DNA of 64,000 nucleotides from assembly GCF_000004195.4 (NCBI RefSeq), contig NC_030677.2, forward strand, positions 63,308,222-63,372,221, written 5' to 3'. Shown here piece by piece: positions 13,006 to 25,162 of this stretch. Both the position numbers and the translations under genes were made by a program. Position 1 is the first letter of the stretch. The number at the start of each line of letters is the position of its first letter. This DNA is from Xenopus tropicalis. Its lineage: Eukaryota > Chordata > Amphibia > Anura > Pipidae. Under the pieces are notes generated by a model. The model did not search any database. It was not told the origin of the DNA and saw only the letters and a list, made by a program, of their open reading frames with translations.

Positions 13006-13860
13006 ACCTATTGGCCCTATACTATATTAGCTGTGGAGTAACTTGAAAGTGCTAGTTCCCCCCCCCCCACCCCAAATAAAAATCTTGAAGCTGGTGGGGG
13101 GTTGATGCTCACACAGTTCCTCCTGAGGAAGTTACTGTATTAGAACAGAAAGATCAATTCATTTGAGATTCAACAGAAACATTTTTACCAATGTCATCTG
13201 CCTTGAAAACCTAAGAAAAAATTATCAAACAGTGAACCAGAGCCTGTATCAAAATCAATAGAGTGATTGTTTTAGCAAACACTAAATACATACATTTATT
13301 AACCTGACTGTCACGAGTAATCCCTAGACCTCACTACACTTTATCATTTGCTATTAGAATGTGCCATGGAAGCTCATCAATATGGCATTGATTGGAACCA
13401 TTGAAGTGGCCTAATCAGTGTGGTCAAAGAAAACTAACCTGATGAACAAATACTGATTACATGGATGTGAATAATCTCAAAGCTTTTTAAATAATCACCA
13501 TTCTGTGGAGTAGGTAATGCTGTCACTAACAATGGTGCCTGAAATGCCTTCTGGCTTCTGCACATTAGAATCCAAGCCCCTTAGATTCTGGCTTATTTTA
13601 ATGTAGCACAAAATTTCCCCCCTGCCATGTTCAGGGTTTATTCAATAAGAGAATATAGTTCAACATGTTTTTGTCAATTTCCTTACATCTTTTAAACTAT
13701 TAAATGGTTTATAAGCAGGTCACAACAGCCTTAATTTTTTTTCTGCTGTTTGTAATTTGTAATAATTTCATTTTGCTGGTTTGCTGGATTAATGTTGTTA
13801 CAGTCTTACAAGTATAGTCTGCTCAACCTAACAGCATTGTTTTGGTAAACACAGTTTAGT
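13006..13860. other. Intergenic DNA
   Basis: Contains a C run near 13050. The motif CTATATTAGCTGT at about 13022 echoes one at about 12416, so the flanks of the preceding fragment may be a small duplication. No gene recognised. Confidence 0.4.
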
Positions 13861-14724
13861 GTTAAAGTGTTAAGGGCCTAACAAGGTTGCCTGTGATATG
13901 CCTACCAGCAAGGCATCCATTGATGCTATTACTGTGACCTAGGAGAAAGGCAGGGTGCAAAGCCCTCAGAAATGTACCTTACATATGTAGTTGATCAGGT
14001 GGTGAGAACAAAGCTTCTATATGCGATATGTTATGTTCGCACCTGTACCCTCACTTGTGGCTTCTATAATGACATCAGTGAAACCCCTGGGAAGCAAGCT
14101 GAGAACAGGTCGAGAGGGAGGGGGGGGGGGGGGCGGGAATGATTTGGGAACGAATAAGGCTGAGGAAGTGTTAGGTATAGGGTTAATATGTGGACTGTAG
14201 TTTGGACATGAGTGGGGAGGAGGAGCAGGAGAGAAGGCTTTAAATAGGAGTGGCCAAGGTGATCATTTACTGATAATTGTCTCTATGTGTGTTTAAGCAG
14301 AAGCAATTCTCAGTATTGTCTATGGCAGGGTATTTTCTGGCATTTAGTAGCCATGACCTGTAGCTGCTACTAAGTAACTTCATGTGTTTTCTCCTTTAGG
14401 TATAAGGGGGCAGCTAGAAAGGAGAGTTACCAATATTATGACGTACATGAGATGTGTGGAGCTGGCATGGGGCTAGGTCTTTGGAAAAGACTACTAGGAG
14501 GCAAGTGTGTCAGGGGGTTAGTAGGAAAAGGCTTTGCCTCAGGCTTAGTAGTGTCCTCAAGCTAGGAGAGTTAAGATATTTAAAGTATATTATGTTAGGG
14601 GGCAGCCTTTAGCACTTATGGATACACAGTCATATTGTATTTATTGCTGGTAAGATATTTCTGTTTAATGTGTTATGAATATTGATATTATAATGGTACT
14701 GTTGTGGTGTATTTGTGGCATCAG
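13861..14724. other. Unclassified repeat-like block before the minisatellite
   Basis: Composition changes here: more G, and a run of about 13 G near 14121. A TTTAAATAGGAG motif near 14240 could be a TATA-like site, and the block begins TGTTAAGGG. These features recall an LTR, but I cannot find a matching second LTR, a primer-binding site or a coding region, so the nature is left open. Confidence 0.3.
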
Positions 14725-15417
14725 TTTGTTTCTGTGTTTCTGAGTTATGGGCTAGGGTTTCAGGAGAGCCCTCAGAATTGGTTGGTTTCTGTCTGAGTTA
14801 TGGGCTAGGGTTTCAGGAGAGCCCTCAGAATTGGTTGGTTTCTGTCTGAGTATATGGGATAGGATTTTAGAAGAGACCTCAGAATTGGTTGGTTTCTGTC
14901 TGAGTATATAGGCTAGGGTTTCAGAAGAGGCCTCAGAATTGGTTGGTTACTGTCTGAGTATATAGGCTAGGGTTTCAGAAGAGGCCTCGGAATTGGTTGG
15001 TTTCATTCTGAGTATATGGGCTAGGGTTTCAGAAGAGGCCTCCCAATTGGTTGGTTACTGTCTGAGTATATGGGCTAGGGTTTCAGAAGAGGCCTCGGAA
15101 TTGGTTGGTTTCTATCTGAGTATATAGGCTAGGGTTTCAGAAGAGGCCTCGGAATTGGTTGGTTTCTATCTGAGTATATGGGCTAGGGTTTCAGAAGAGG
15201 CCTCGGAATTGGTTGGTTTCTATCTGAGTATATAGGCTAGGGTTTCAGAAGAGGCCTCGGAATTGGTTGGTTTCTATTTGAGTATATAGGCTAGGGTTTC
15301 AGAAGAGGCCTCGGAATTGGTTGGTTTCTATTTGAGTATATAGGCTAGGGGCCTCGGAATTGGTTGGTTTCTATCTGAGTATATGGGCTGTGGTTTCAGA
15401 AGAGGCCTTGGAATTGA
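14725..15417 (+). repeat. Minisatellite, 53-54 bp unit, about 13 copies
   Basis: Tandem units each contain GGTTGGTTTCT, then a CTGAGTATATRGG segment, GCTAGGGTTTCAGAAGAGG and CCTCGGAATT. The first two units carry variants (GAGTTATGGG, GGAGAGCCCTCAG) and the later ones are homogenised to GAAGAGGCCTCGG. Units alternate irregularly between TATATGGGC and TATATAGGC. One unit near 15340 lacks about 18 bases. The array ends in degenerate sequence near 15417. Confidence 0.95.
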
Positions 15418-16598
15418 GTTTACATAGGCCATGTACCGTTTACAGACACACACATAGCATTTGGTCCTGCCTATGTTGTTAAATGAAGGGTAACTTCAGA
15501 TACGAATATATGTTAGTAGTAAGTCATAAAGTTTTAAACAGTCTCCAGCTTAATAAAATAACAAAAAATAGTCACATAACAGAAAAATAAGGAGCCCCCC
15601 TTTGAATAAGCACCACCCGCTCCCTAAGCTGGAAATATTTAAATGTTTCATTTTAAGTAAATGGAACATTTTTAATTGAAAGATGAAATTATAATTTAAG
15701 GGATTAATTAATTTGTATTCACTTTTATTTGGAATTAAAACAAGAAAGCAATGCACAAGAAAGCCAAAATTTCTGATAAAAGTACTTAAGATTAATTTAC
15801 AACGCAGAGGCTTTCCCAATTAAAACTTTCACATTAACACTGCATTTTAACCACTTAATCTTCTAATGAGACATCCCAAGCAATGAAAAGTGAATTTCTG
15901 GATTGAATATGACCCAAAGGCTTACAGCTGAGAATTATTAAGATAGCAAAGCTGAAATATTGGATAAGGTCCAGAGAAAGTGCCATACTGCCACCTGCTG
16001 ACACCATTTATTTTGAGATATCAGTACTGAAGTTTAATATAGTAATTATTTAAAAAACATAGTGACATTATAATAAAAATGTTTTTACCTAACGACTTGT
16101 TATCTTGGTATATATACTCCTTACCGAGCAGCCGAGGTATGACATATAGCAATGTGCCATCCTTTGTGTGTATATATATTTATATATATGTATAATGTGT
16201 ACATAATAAAAACTCTGTATTACAAAGGAAGTGCTGGTAGGATGCAATAGGACCAGAGCCTGCATAAAGGGGCCCACCTGTACCCTTAGATAAACCAGAA
16301 AAAGCAAGAAATGCAGCACCAAAAGAAAAATGTATTAAGTTAAATGCCCATTAACATTTCTTTTCAACTTAATACATTTTTCATATTGGTTCAAAATGTT
16401 TCGTATGTATATCTTTCTAAAGCATTTTCTCCCTTGTAAAATTAGGTTTCTTTGATGCAGCTTGGGAATGGGGCTATGACAGCTTCCCCTCTTACTGTCA
16501 TATTCTGGTTTAGAGAGCACATATGGCTATGTATTTTTGTTTTGTAATAGATTCTGGAGCAATTGTGGGTGATGGGGCTGGGAGGCAATAATATATCC
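15418..16598. other. Intergenic DNA
   Basis: AT-rich with a short TATATATA run near 16170. No repeat termini or coding frame supported. Confidence 0.4.
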
Positions 16599-16822
16599 TT
16601 AAAGGGATAGTATCATGAAGATAAAATGTTTGTAAGTTAAATTAGGGTGGAGTAAAAATAAACCTTACATTTTTAACATCAAAATAAATTGTGCTCTTGT
16701 TTAACAAATGCTGTACTTATCTGATCCTAATCCAAATTGTACACGGAAAAGCAGACTTGTTATGAAGCAGAAAAGGGAACAGTCTGAGTAAAATAAAATT
16801 GAGTTATTATTTTATACACAGT
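16599..16822 (+). mobile_element. T2-like element, left end only
   Basis: Begins TTAAAGGGATAGTATCATG, a T2-type terminus. No matching right terminus is found before the next element starts, so this copy is truncated or interrupted. Confidence 0.5.
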
Positions 16823-16959
16823 ACAGGTATGGGAACCCTTATCCGGAAACCCATTATCCAGAAAGTTCTGAATTACGGAAAGGTCATCACCTATAGACTC
16901 CATTATAAGCAAATAATTCTAATTTTTGAAAAATTACTTCCTTTTTCAGTGTAATAATA
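16823..16959 (+). mobile_element. TA-flanked CAGGTATGGGA MITE, left half
   Basis: Starts TACAGGTATGGGAACCC and continues with TTATCCGGAAACCC and GAATTACGGAAAGG, matching complete copies at 36537-36853 and 56393-56720. It breaks off after CTTTTTCAGTGTAATAATAA, where a different repeat begins. Confidence 0.75.
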
Positions 16960-18004
16960 ACGCACCCTATCTCACCGTGCTTTACAAGGTGAAGAGATAC
17001 AAAAACAAGACCTGACAGTTTACATAACATTTCACAAAAGGAGACGCACGGTTACAGTACTAGTGCTTTACCAGTAGGGATGTAGCGAACATCGCCAAAA
17101 ATGTTCGCGGACCCATTCGCGGACTTTCGGCCAAACTTGCGAATATTCGCGAACTTTGCGAACCCCATAGACTTCAATGGGAAGGCGAACTTTAAAACCT
17201 AGAAAAGCCATTTCTGGCCAGAAAACTGATTTTAAAGTTGTTTAAAGGGTGCCACGACCTGGACAGGGGCATGCAGGAGGGGGATCAAGCAAAAATTTCT
17301 CTGAAAAATACTTTGTAAAAAAAACCGCCCAAAAAAACGCCAAAAAATAACGCCAAAAAATAACACCAAAAAATAACGCCAAAAAAAACCGCAAGCTATT
17401 CCTATGTATACGCAAAGGTGAAAAACCAAAGCGAAAAAACGTGGCGGAAAAAACCGAGGCGAAAAAACGCGCCGCAAAAAAAAAACGCGGCGAACCCAAA
17501 ATGGCGAACATCGCCAAAAGTTCGCGAATTTCCGCGTTCGCGAACACCAGATGTTCGCGCGAATTAGTTCGCCGGCGAACAGTTCGCTACATCTCTATTT
17601 ACCAGGAGACAGTTGGGGGAGGGCCCTGCTTACAAGAGCTTACAATCGAAGACAGAAAGAAAGTGAGATATACAGTGAGGGTAAATGACTTAAATTATGG
17701 CATACCCTCCATAACTACCCTGCCCCTTAACCCCCAACCCTCCATGTGTCCATGTGTTTAAATTGTTAATGTTTTTCAGACATATTAATCCAGAATTATA
17801 TAGATTGTAAGCTCTACGGGGCAGGGACCTCCATCATCTTGTGTTCTTGACTCTTATTGCAACTGTACCTTGTATTTATTTGTATTTATTGTTGTACTTT
17901 GTATTTATCTATTATCTTAATAACCCCCTGTTTGTATAAATGTATTCTACTGTACAGCGCTGGGTACATAAGTAGCGCTTTATAAATAAAGATATACATA
18001 CATA
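16960..18004 (+). mobile_element. Retroposon-like repeat (SINE/LINE tail), interrupted
   Basis: Two parts, 16960-17074 and 17598-18004, are joined once the inserted MITE at 17075-17597 and one copy of its 8-bp duplication are removed. The right part ends TATAAATAAAGATATACATACATAC: an AATAAA followed by a short ATAC-repeat tail, typical of a non-LTR retroposon 3' end. Motifs GAGCTTACAATC and TACAGCGCTG recur in the fragments at 30670-30775 and 31620-31735. The exact family is not identified. Confidence 0.55.
17075..17597. mobile_element. hAT-type MITE with perfect 8-bp target duplication
   Basis: Terminal inverted repeats TAGGGATGTAGCGAAC and GTTCGCTACATCTCTA (one mismatch in 16), flanked on both sides by TTTACCAG (17067-17074 and 17598-17605). 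An 8-bp duplication is characteristic of the hAT superfamily. The interior is rich in TTCGCGAA-type palindromes and includes a run of CCAAAAAATAACG-like short tandem units (about 17320-17400). The family is shared with 52275-52865. No transposase. Confidence 0.9.
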
Positions 18005-19529
18005 CGATAAAATATATTTCTAGATTCGCATTTAAAGCCACAGTCTCAGTTCCAGATGAGCAAAAACGGATGCTGTCCCATTAATTCATTAAAGCTACTT
18101 GCGACTAAACACACTTCCTGCATCTGTGTCTATTTGTGGCTTTGTGTCGACGCCTTCCTTTTAGAAATGAATCATGACCAAGTGTGCCTATTGATACAAG
18201 GGAACCCTGGAGCTAATGTTCCCTCAAAGGTAAATTCCAGGGTTACCACAAGGGGCTGCACTAGTAGGTGCAGGAGACTTTTCATTAAGGATAACGAGCA
18301 GACGTCATTATTCAGCGAGCACTGGAAATAATGCAATTCCTATGCCAAGAAAATTCAACCCAATTGTGTCAAATTTTTCATAAATGTTTACATTTTAGCA
18401 TGTGGAGCTGAAATCCTGGGGAAAATACTGCATTGTGGAGAAAAAAATATGGCATATTGAATCTGAACTTTACACCCTGCACTTGTTAAATAAGCCCTTT
18501 TATATTTTAAAAACCTGTGAGTTCATAAATGTGCTGCATGAAATAAAAAACACTTGGCAATATTATATTTAGTAATATCAAATACTGATAAGTAATAGGT
18601 TCAATAATGCTCAGATCTGGTGTGTGTGTGTGTGTATGGGAACATTATCATCTTAGACAATGGAAACATCATAGGGAAACCAGTCTGCATCATATCTGTT
18701 AAATCGCCTCATTTTCTTTGCCAAGTATATGACTATGATTAGTAATAATTAAATCTAATGACTCTTACAAGATAATACCATTATGTTGTCATCATAATTA
18801 ACAAATGGCAACAGACAGTGTCAGTTGAAGGTATCCTTTGACTTTCTTCAAATATTAATACATCTGAACACAGAAAAAAGGTGACAATGACTAATTGTGG
18901 TTACAGAGTTAATTTAGGTTGAAAAAGACAATAGTTAATCAATTTCAACCCTTCCACAACTATCTTCAGCACACATACAGTATACTCACGCATACTTATA
19001 CAAGCCTATCAGTATACATACACTCACATACACACACACACACTCACATACACACACACACACACATACACACACATATACAGTATGTACTAAATAAAAT
19101 GCCTTTCATAATCTTTTGCAGAATAAAAAAAGAAAAGAAAGAACTCTGCTCATTCTATATTCTATGTGGATAACTGGGATGTGGATTTCCCTGGCACCAA
19201 ACTCTGATTTAAAAGATAAATGTAGCTATTCTGTCCATGGTGAATTGTATATACACAGGTATCTATCCAAACCCAACTTTGATAGTCTATCCTCATAGCT
19301 TAATTGTTCTATCAGACCAAAATAATCACATTACCCTGCTACACATTTCAGCCTTGGAAAACTTGAAATAAACAGTTTATGTTGATGAGAAGTACTGATT
19401 CAAGACCTGCTGATTGTTAGAACTCTTTTGTAGGTGACATGTACTGCTAATGATCGATGAAGCTTATATGATTTACAAATGCTGCTGGCTTTCTAGTTTT
19501 GTTATATTTAAATAAACCTTTTACATATA
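18005..19529. other. Intergenic DNA with TG and CA microsatellites
   Basis: TG repeat at 18621-18635 and CA-rich repeat at 19017-19085. No gene or transposon termini recognised. Confidence 0.45.
19017..19085. repeat. CA-rich microsatellite
   Basis: Imperfect CA array with CATA interruptions. Confidence 0.9.
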
Positions 19530-19892
19530 GGGCCTGATTCACTAAAGTCTGAAATAAGGAGTGCTATTTATAGCATGCGTTAAAAATCTTATCACTTCTT
19601 ATTTTTCGCTCGATTCACTAAAAGGACACTTGTCATAATTAAGAAGCGATGTTCTTGGCGTTATTTATCTTGCAACGACATATTTTCAAGCAATATATTA
19701 CGCAGCGCACAACATATTACGCAGCACGTTGCTTGAAAATATGTCGTCGCAAGATAAATAACGCCAAGAACATCGCTTCTTAATTATGACAAGTGTCCTT
19801 TTAGTGAATCGAGCGAAAAATAAGAAGTGATAAGATTTTTAACGCATGCTATAAATAGCACTCCTTATTTTGGACTTTAGTGAATCGGGCCC
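19530..19892. mobile_element. Near-perfect hairpin MITE, 363 bp
   Basis: The whole element is an inverted repeat. The left arm (GGGCCTGATTCACTAAAGTC, then TAGCATGCGTTAAAAATCTT, then GATTCACTAAAAGGACACTTG) is mirrored almost base for base in the right arm. The unpaired centre, about 19700-19727, holds two copies of ATATTACGCAGC. ATA flanks both ends. It belongs to the GATTCACTAAAG family with 949-1506, 45369-46563 and 48843-49514. Confidence 0.9.
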
Positions 19893-20091
19893 ATAGTGTC
19901 TTTGTCCTTTTGTGCACCCCTTTACATCTATCCATAGACAGCCCCTACCCTATTACTCATTACAAGGAAAGCTCTAGCAAGTGTATATTTTGCAATATAT
20001 AATATATACCTAGGCAAACATTTTAATGCTTACCTAAGAACATTTATGAAATGATAATGCACTTAGATTAGGTCCCAAATGTTAGCCCTAT

Positions 20092-20265
20092 ACAGGTATA
20101 GAATTCATTATCTGCTTTACTACCTGGGGTTCTTTCCATAATTTGGATCTCCATACCATAAGTCTGCTAATTCAAACATTAAATAAACCCATTAGATTGT
20201 TTTGCCACCAATACAGATTATGTTGATTAGTTAGGACCAAGGTACTGTTTTATTATTAGAGAGAA
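20092..20265 (+). mobile_element. TA-flanked CAGGTAT MITE fragment
   Basis: Begins TACAGGTATAGAATTC and carries the family's interior motifs AATTTGGATCTCCATACC and ATTAAATAAACCCATTAGATT. The right terminus is missing. Confidence 0.65.
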
Positions 20266-21228
20266 CATTGGGCTATACATAAATGTAAAATAGTTAGCAC
20301 AAGGCCCAAGGAATATTTCCCCTTTGATTTAGTAAACTCATTGCACCTCTGCAGTTAACCTATTAATTGCATATATTGCTCCTCAAACAAACTGAACACA
20401 CATTAGTAAATGGTCAGACCTTACTGATCTATCCATGATTAGACATTGAGCAGCAATATAATATACTGGGATATGCTTCTGAGTACCTGGCATTTTATGT
20501 CTTAATAAATTATATTATGACTTATTAAATCACATTTAATGTATTTATATTATTCTTGATCTTAGCTATATAAATGTACATCTTTTACTATAGTAGGTCT
20601 GCACTCTTATGGTAAGGGATGTGATATAAATATGTAACCAAAGACATATATATATATATATTATATATATATATAATATATTGGATTGACAGCATAAAAT
20701 GTTTTAGAAATTGAACAAACTGTATTCTCATTGACCTTAGGTTGTTACTGGAGAGCTACAGAAATAGTGAGACTGACTGTAAGAATAATAGATAAGGAAG
20801 ATATAAAAGGTATGCAGTAACAAGGAACATTCACATTGTAAAATATTGACATAGACATAGCTAAATCTTAGATTAAGAAGAAATCAGAAATAATATTTAT
20901 ATATAAATCTTGTTCATAATGGTGAGTGCCAGACAACTGCTAATGTGGCTAATAAAACCTGAATATGTTTAAAAAGTGAAATGTATTAAGTAGATCTTTG
21001 CCACTCTATAAAGTATTTTATATGATCATAATAATAACGACCAATAAACTACAATGTATAGGAGGTATATCTATAATAATGACATAGGGGGGCTGGAAAT
21101 TTCAAGGGTCATCCAACCAGAATAACTGTGAAAGCCCCTCATAAAATAAACCATTTTCTAATATTAGGGCAGTATGATTTGTTTGGTCTTGATTTATTTT
21201 ATCTGCAAAATAAGACATCACCTTTTTG
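20266..21228. other. AT-rich intergenic DNA
   Basis: Includes a self-complementary AT tract (20645-20682). No gene recognised. Confidence 0.4.
20645..20682. repeat. AT microsatellite
   Basis: Alternating AT with phase slips (TATTATA), strongly self-complementary. Confidence 0.9.
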
Positions 21229-21236
21229 CCATCTGT

Positions 21237-21460
21237 CAAGGTCGGACTGGGCTGGTCCTGGTGGGCCCCGCCAGCCCAGACCCGATCCCAGCTGGTGCTC
21301 CCCTGGCCTGTAGATTTCCTGACACACCAAAGGTAAGAATAAAGTACATGATCTCAGAGTAGGGGGTTGGGTAGGGGGCCACAGCTGGGGTCCCTTGGGG
21401 GGCTGTGGGACCCATGGGGCAGCAGCCTTGGTGGGCCCTGCACACCCCAGTCCAACCCTG
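21237..21460. mobile_element. GC-rich hAT-type MITE, 224 bp
   Basis: The left end CAAGGTCGGACTGGGCTGG and the inverse of the right end, CAGGGTTGGACTGGGG, are related terminal inverted repeats. The flanking octamers CCATCTGT (21229-21236) and CCTTCTGT (21461-21468) differ at one base, fitting a hAT-type 8-bp duplication. GGTGGGCCC lies inside each arm. Short open frames on both strands here result from the low stop density of GC-rich repeat DNA. Confidence 0.8.
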
Positions 21461-21468
21461 CCTTCTGT

Positions 21469-22701
21469 CCATTAAATATTCTCAAAGAAATTATAGCTAA
21501 GAGGGAGAATTGCATCAGGCAAGGTGCCCTTCCCAGTAACTATATGTGCAGTGCCAATTCTGGGGCCACCTAAAGCAGCAACCCCAATGCCACCCCCTCC
21601 CACTTTACACTTAAAACTTTAGCATTGGAGCGGTTCCAGGGTGCCAAATCGCTAGTGCAGAAAACACTATTGTGCTCTTTGCACTAAAAGAATAAGTTAC
21701 ACTCATAAGAAGGAAATTTCAGCTCATAACGTTACCATAACGTTACCAGAGGTGGCTTTTTGCTGCCTGGTAACTGGCTGCTCCTTGCCACCTCATGGCA
21801 GAATGGCAAAAGTGACAGGGTATATAAGCTGTTCAATTGTTCAGTTTGGCATAATGATTTGTATCTCTTTCTAGCTAAAAAAGTTCTTGGAAATATTCAT
21901 ATTAACATTTTTAATTACACAAATAAAATTGAAAATTGAGAGCAACACACTTTATTTTAGTGAATGAAAGTGTTCCTTATTCTAAAAAACAGATATGATG
22001 CCACAAGTTCTTCCATTTGGCAGCAGAAGCAATTGTTTCTGCGCTTTCTTGTGATATAAATCGTATTTGCATCATTAACATGAAAGCTTGTCATTAGCCA
22101 AATACTGATCCTTCCTGAAATGTATGCCAACTAGTTATAAATTGCCAGCAGCATAAATAATTAGTAAGATATGTTTTTTTCTCACAATTCAGTGTCCAAA
22201 TATAAACTAACTAAAACACCAAAGGGAATTTCCTTACATTATCCAGCATTTTTAGGTAATAATTTTTATTGTGAGTGGGGGGGGGCGGGGGGGATTGTTT
22301 TATGGCCTCTCTTTCATTTAGTAGCACTGTTAGTATTGCTGAAATAGTATGTACTGTTTTCTCTTTAGGTACCACTGTCATCATGTAACAACATCAACAA
22401 AAGGCCAAACTGAGTCTATAATCTGTTAGGCTGGGTAAAAGGTTGGGTAAAAGTTAAAAAAATTTCTTGAATACATTATTTTTGTTGCTAGGTATAGACA
22501 TTTTTAGTCTAAAGCCATATCTAAATGTGTTAATAGTATTATGGTTGTATATTTTTTACTATTAGTAAAACTTCTGAAGGTTCGATGCCTAACGATTCTT
22601 GGTGAGCAAACTCGGGGCACTTCACAAAGTTCCATCAAAATACACTGGAGTAAATCAGATGGGGAAATTACTTTTATGGTGAACTACCAATTTAATTAGG
22701 G
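21469..22701. other. Intergenic DNA
   Basis: About 21550-21620 may be an old repeat fragment. ATAACGTTACC occurs twice in tandem near 21727, and a G-rich run lies near 22277. No gene recognised. Confidence 0.4.
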
Positions 22702-23140
22702 TTCAAGGGGTAGTTCACCTTTAAATTAACTTTTAGACATTGATATAATGAGACAATTTGCAGCTGGTCTTCATTTTTTATAGTTTTTTTTTTTAGTTAT
22801 TTAGATTTTTGTTCAGCAGCTCTCCAGTTTGGTATTTCAGCAGCTATCTGGATGCTAGGGAGTTATTTATCCTAGCAAACAGGCAATGGTTGAAATTAGA
22901 GGAAAATGAATAGTAGAGGGGCTGCATAGAAAGATAAGTAAAGAAAGTAACAATAACAATACAATTATAGCTTTACAAATTAATAGTTTTTGGCTGCTGG
23001 GGTCAGTGACTGGGAAAGTGTTAGAATAGGAAGGCAAATAATTCATAAACTTTAACAAATAAATAATGAGCACCAATTGCAAAGCTGCTAGCAATAGGGC
23101 ATTCTATAAAAAACTAATTATTAACTTAACCACCCCTTAA
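22702..23140. mobile_element. T2-like MITE (GTAGTTCACC type), 439 bp
   Basis: The left end TTCAAGGGGTAGTTCACCTT is a mutated TTAAAGGGG terminus. The right end AACCACCCCTTAA is its inverse. The interior contains GCTATCTGGATGCTAGGG and GGGGTCAGTGAC, shared with the truncated copy at 62113-62458. Confidence 0.8.
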
Positions 23141-23313
23141 AGGCCTTTTTATGCCTCTGCAACAGCATATAAAGTTCCCTACAGTGTTAGAAAAGCTTCT
23201 TTTCAGTATTCTACAACTGCTATTCATCAGAAAAAATCTTTTGCCAAGGTATTCTCTCTCCCAGTTGCTTAGACCAAACATTCTCCAGATCAAGCTGACC
23301 AAATCCTCCTTTT

Positions 23314-23703
23314 AGGGCTAAACAGCACAGGAGATTTTGATCAGATTTTTGGGGTCAGATTTTACCTGATCTTGTCATGCAACACCATGCAACAGCACAA
23401 GATTTTGTAGGATCCTACAAAATCTGAACCCCACTGCTGTAATATAAAACTGGATCAGATAAAGTCGGATGGAGAGTTTTGCTCCTGCATCTAAATCTGA
23501 CAATCAATGTATTACAATAAGAAAAAAGAGTTGGCCAGACACCATCTGATTTTGTCTACACGGTTGAAGACATGCCATGTGGGATGGCAGTCCTTCCATT
23601 TAGTTTACACATCAGATTTCTCTACCAGTCCCATTACATTTTGAACCATGCAACTTTGTCGATCCGACACCATCCTACAAAATCTCCCATGGATTTCAGC
23701 CCT
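23314..23703. mobile_element. MITE with AGGGCT...GGAGATTTT termini
   Basis: Left AGGGCTAAACAGCACAGGAG followed by ATTTTG; right CAAAATCTCCCATGG followed by ATTTCAGCCCT, an inverse with several mismatches. The motif AGATTTTG/CAAAATCT recurs inside in both orientations (for example GATTTTGTAGGATCCTACAA near 23401). No coding frame. Confidence 0.65.
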
Positions 23704-24804
23704 TGATTTTACATGAATTAAAGTGAGTGCAGCTGTCTCTCTAGAGTGCAGAGAAGCAGCAGATGTAGAAGGCAAGGTCACACATTATTTTCCAAGCCAA
23801 AAAATCTGCATTGAGAAAAGTTAGCCACCATTAAAACTGTGAATTTCCCATTATTTTCAGCTTTAATAAAAAGCATCTAAGGAAAATATATCAAACTATG
23901 AATAAAATTTTAGCACTCAATTAAATATTCCTGTTTTGTTGAGTTCAAAATCCCTGTATAAACATAAAAGTCATATGTTCTTAGTATAGTGCTGATAAAC
24001 ATTTAATTTCTTCATTTTAACCTCTATACTAGATGCCTTTTTCTCTTTGTGATAAAGCCTACATACTTAAAATGCTGCTCATTGCTCTCTTACTTGTTCA
24101 TCCTCTCTGATTTCAGTTCAGCTTCTTAATCTCTTTGAAGATTAGAAAGAGATCTTTTCAGAATGGTAAGAAGGTAATCAGAGAAGAAACACTTCAAGAT
24201 TTCAAAATATCTAGCGTGCTTAATAATGGAAAGATGGACGAACACAAATCAAAAATGGAAGGGAAATACAGGCCATTTAACACATTTGCCCAGTGAAAGG
24301 ACATTTACTGAAAGAATATATAATATCTTTGATCAATAATGTATTCTTTAAAAAGCTTATCTGGAAATTTCACAAAATAACTGTTCTTATCGAACTACTA
24401 GAACATTTTGCCAGCAGCTTTCAGGAAAATAAGTAGGACACCAGCAGTGTGTTTGTAATCTCCTGGCTGAATATGAAATATTTTATTGCCTCAGTAGTCA
24501 ATCACAATCAAATTTGGCAACAGGTGTTACAGCGTCTGCTATTCATCCTGTTTCCAGATCATGTATATATTATTAGGTAAATCTGCTTACCATCAAGATG
24601 AATCGAACCCCCTTTCCTAGTGTAACCTATTTACTCTTTTAAAGCAACATAATACAAATAATAATATGAATAATAGATGAAATGTTTAGGATTTAGAAAT
24701 GAGTGAATTCCTGATGTGCCATTACATTTTAGTATTGTAACAGAACCCTAAACACAATCCATTCCTCAATCTTTGTTAACACTAAAAGCATTATACATTT
24801 AAGC
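23704..24804. other. AT-rich intergenic DNA
   Basis: No repeat boundary, RNA or coding feature supported. Confidence 0.4.
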
Positions 24805-25162
24805 TTAAAGGGGACCTGTCACCTAGACATAAAAACAATTTAAGTTATTTTCAAATTAAACATAAAACCCAAATTCTTTTTTTTTATTAGCACATCCATA
24901 CCCATTATAAAGGCATTTAAAAATCACAATTGTCAATAATATATTGCCTGCCCTGCCTCTATGCCTTAGGCATAGATACAAAGCTTGCCTTAATAAAAGT
25001 GCCCACAAAATGGTGCCTGCCTGCTGGGTGTGCTTGTGAATTCCTAGACTGAAGGAAACACAATTGAAATAATTTATATGGTGCAAGAGATGTTTATTTT
25101 GCATAACAAACAGAATAGAAAAGAATTTGGAATTATTTCCTAGGGTGAAGGGTTCCCTTTAA
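24805..25162. mobile_element. T2-family MITE, 358 bp
   Basis: Begins TTAAAGGGGACCTGTCACC and ends GGTGAAGGGTTCCCTTTAA. The terminal TTAAAGGG is inverted at the right, and GTCACC is mirrored as GGTGA. The interior includes CAAATTCTTTTTTTTTATTAG, which reappears inverted as a degenerate CTAATAA-like segment. Confidence 0.8.

Noticed and set aside
14725..15417. CRISPR-like array
   Set aside because: Units are directly adjacent with no unique spacers, and the genome is vertebrate. It is a minisatellite.
17232..17547. Phenylalanine/arginine-rich and lysine/alanine-rich frames on both strands
   Set aside because: Translations of short tandem CCAAAAAATAACG-like units in the hAT-type MITE.
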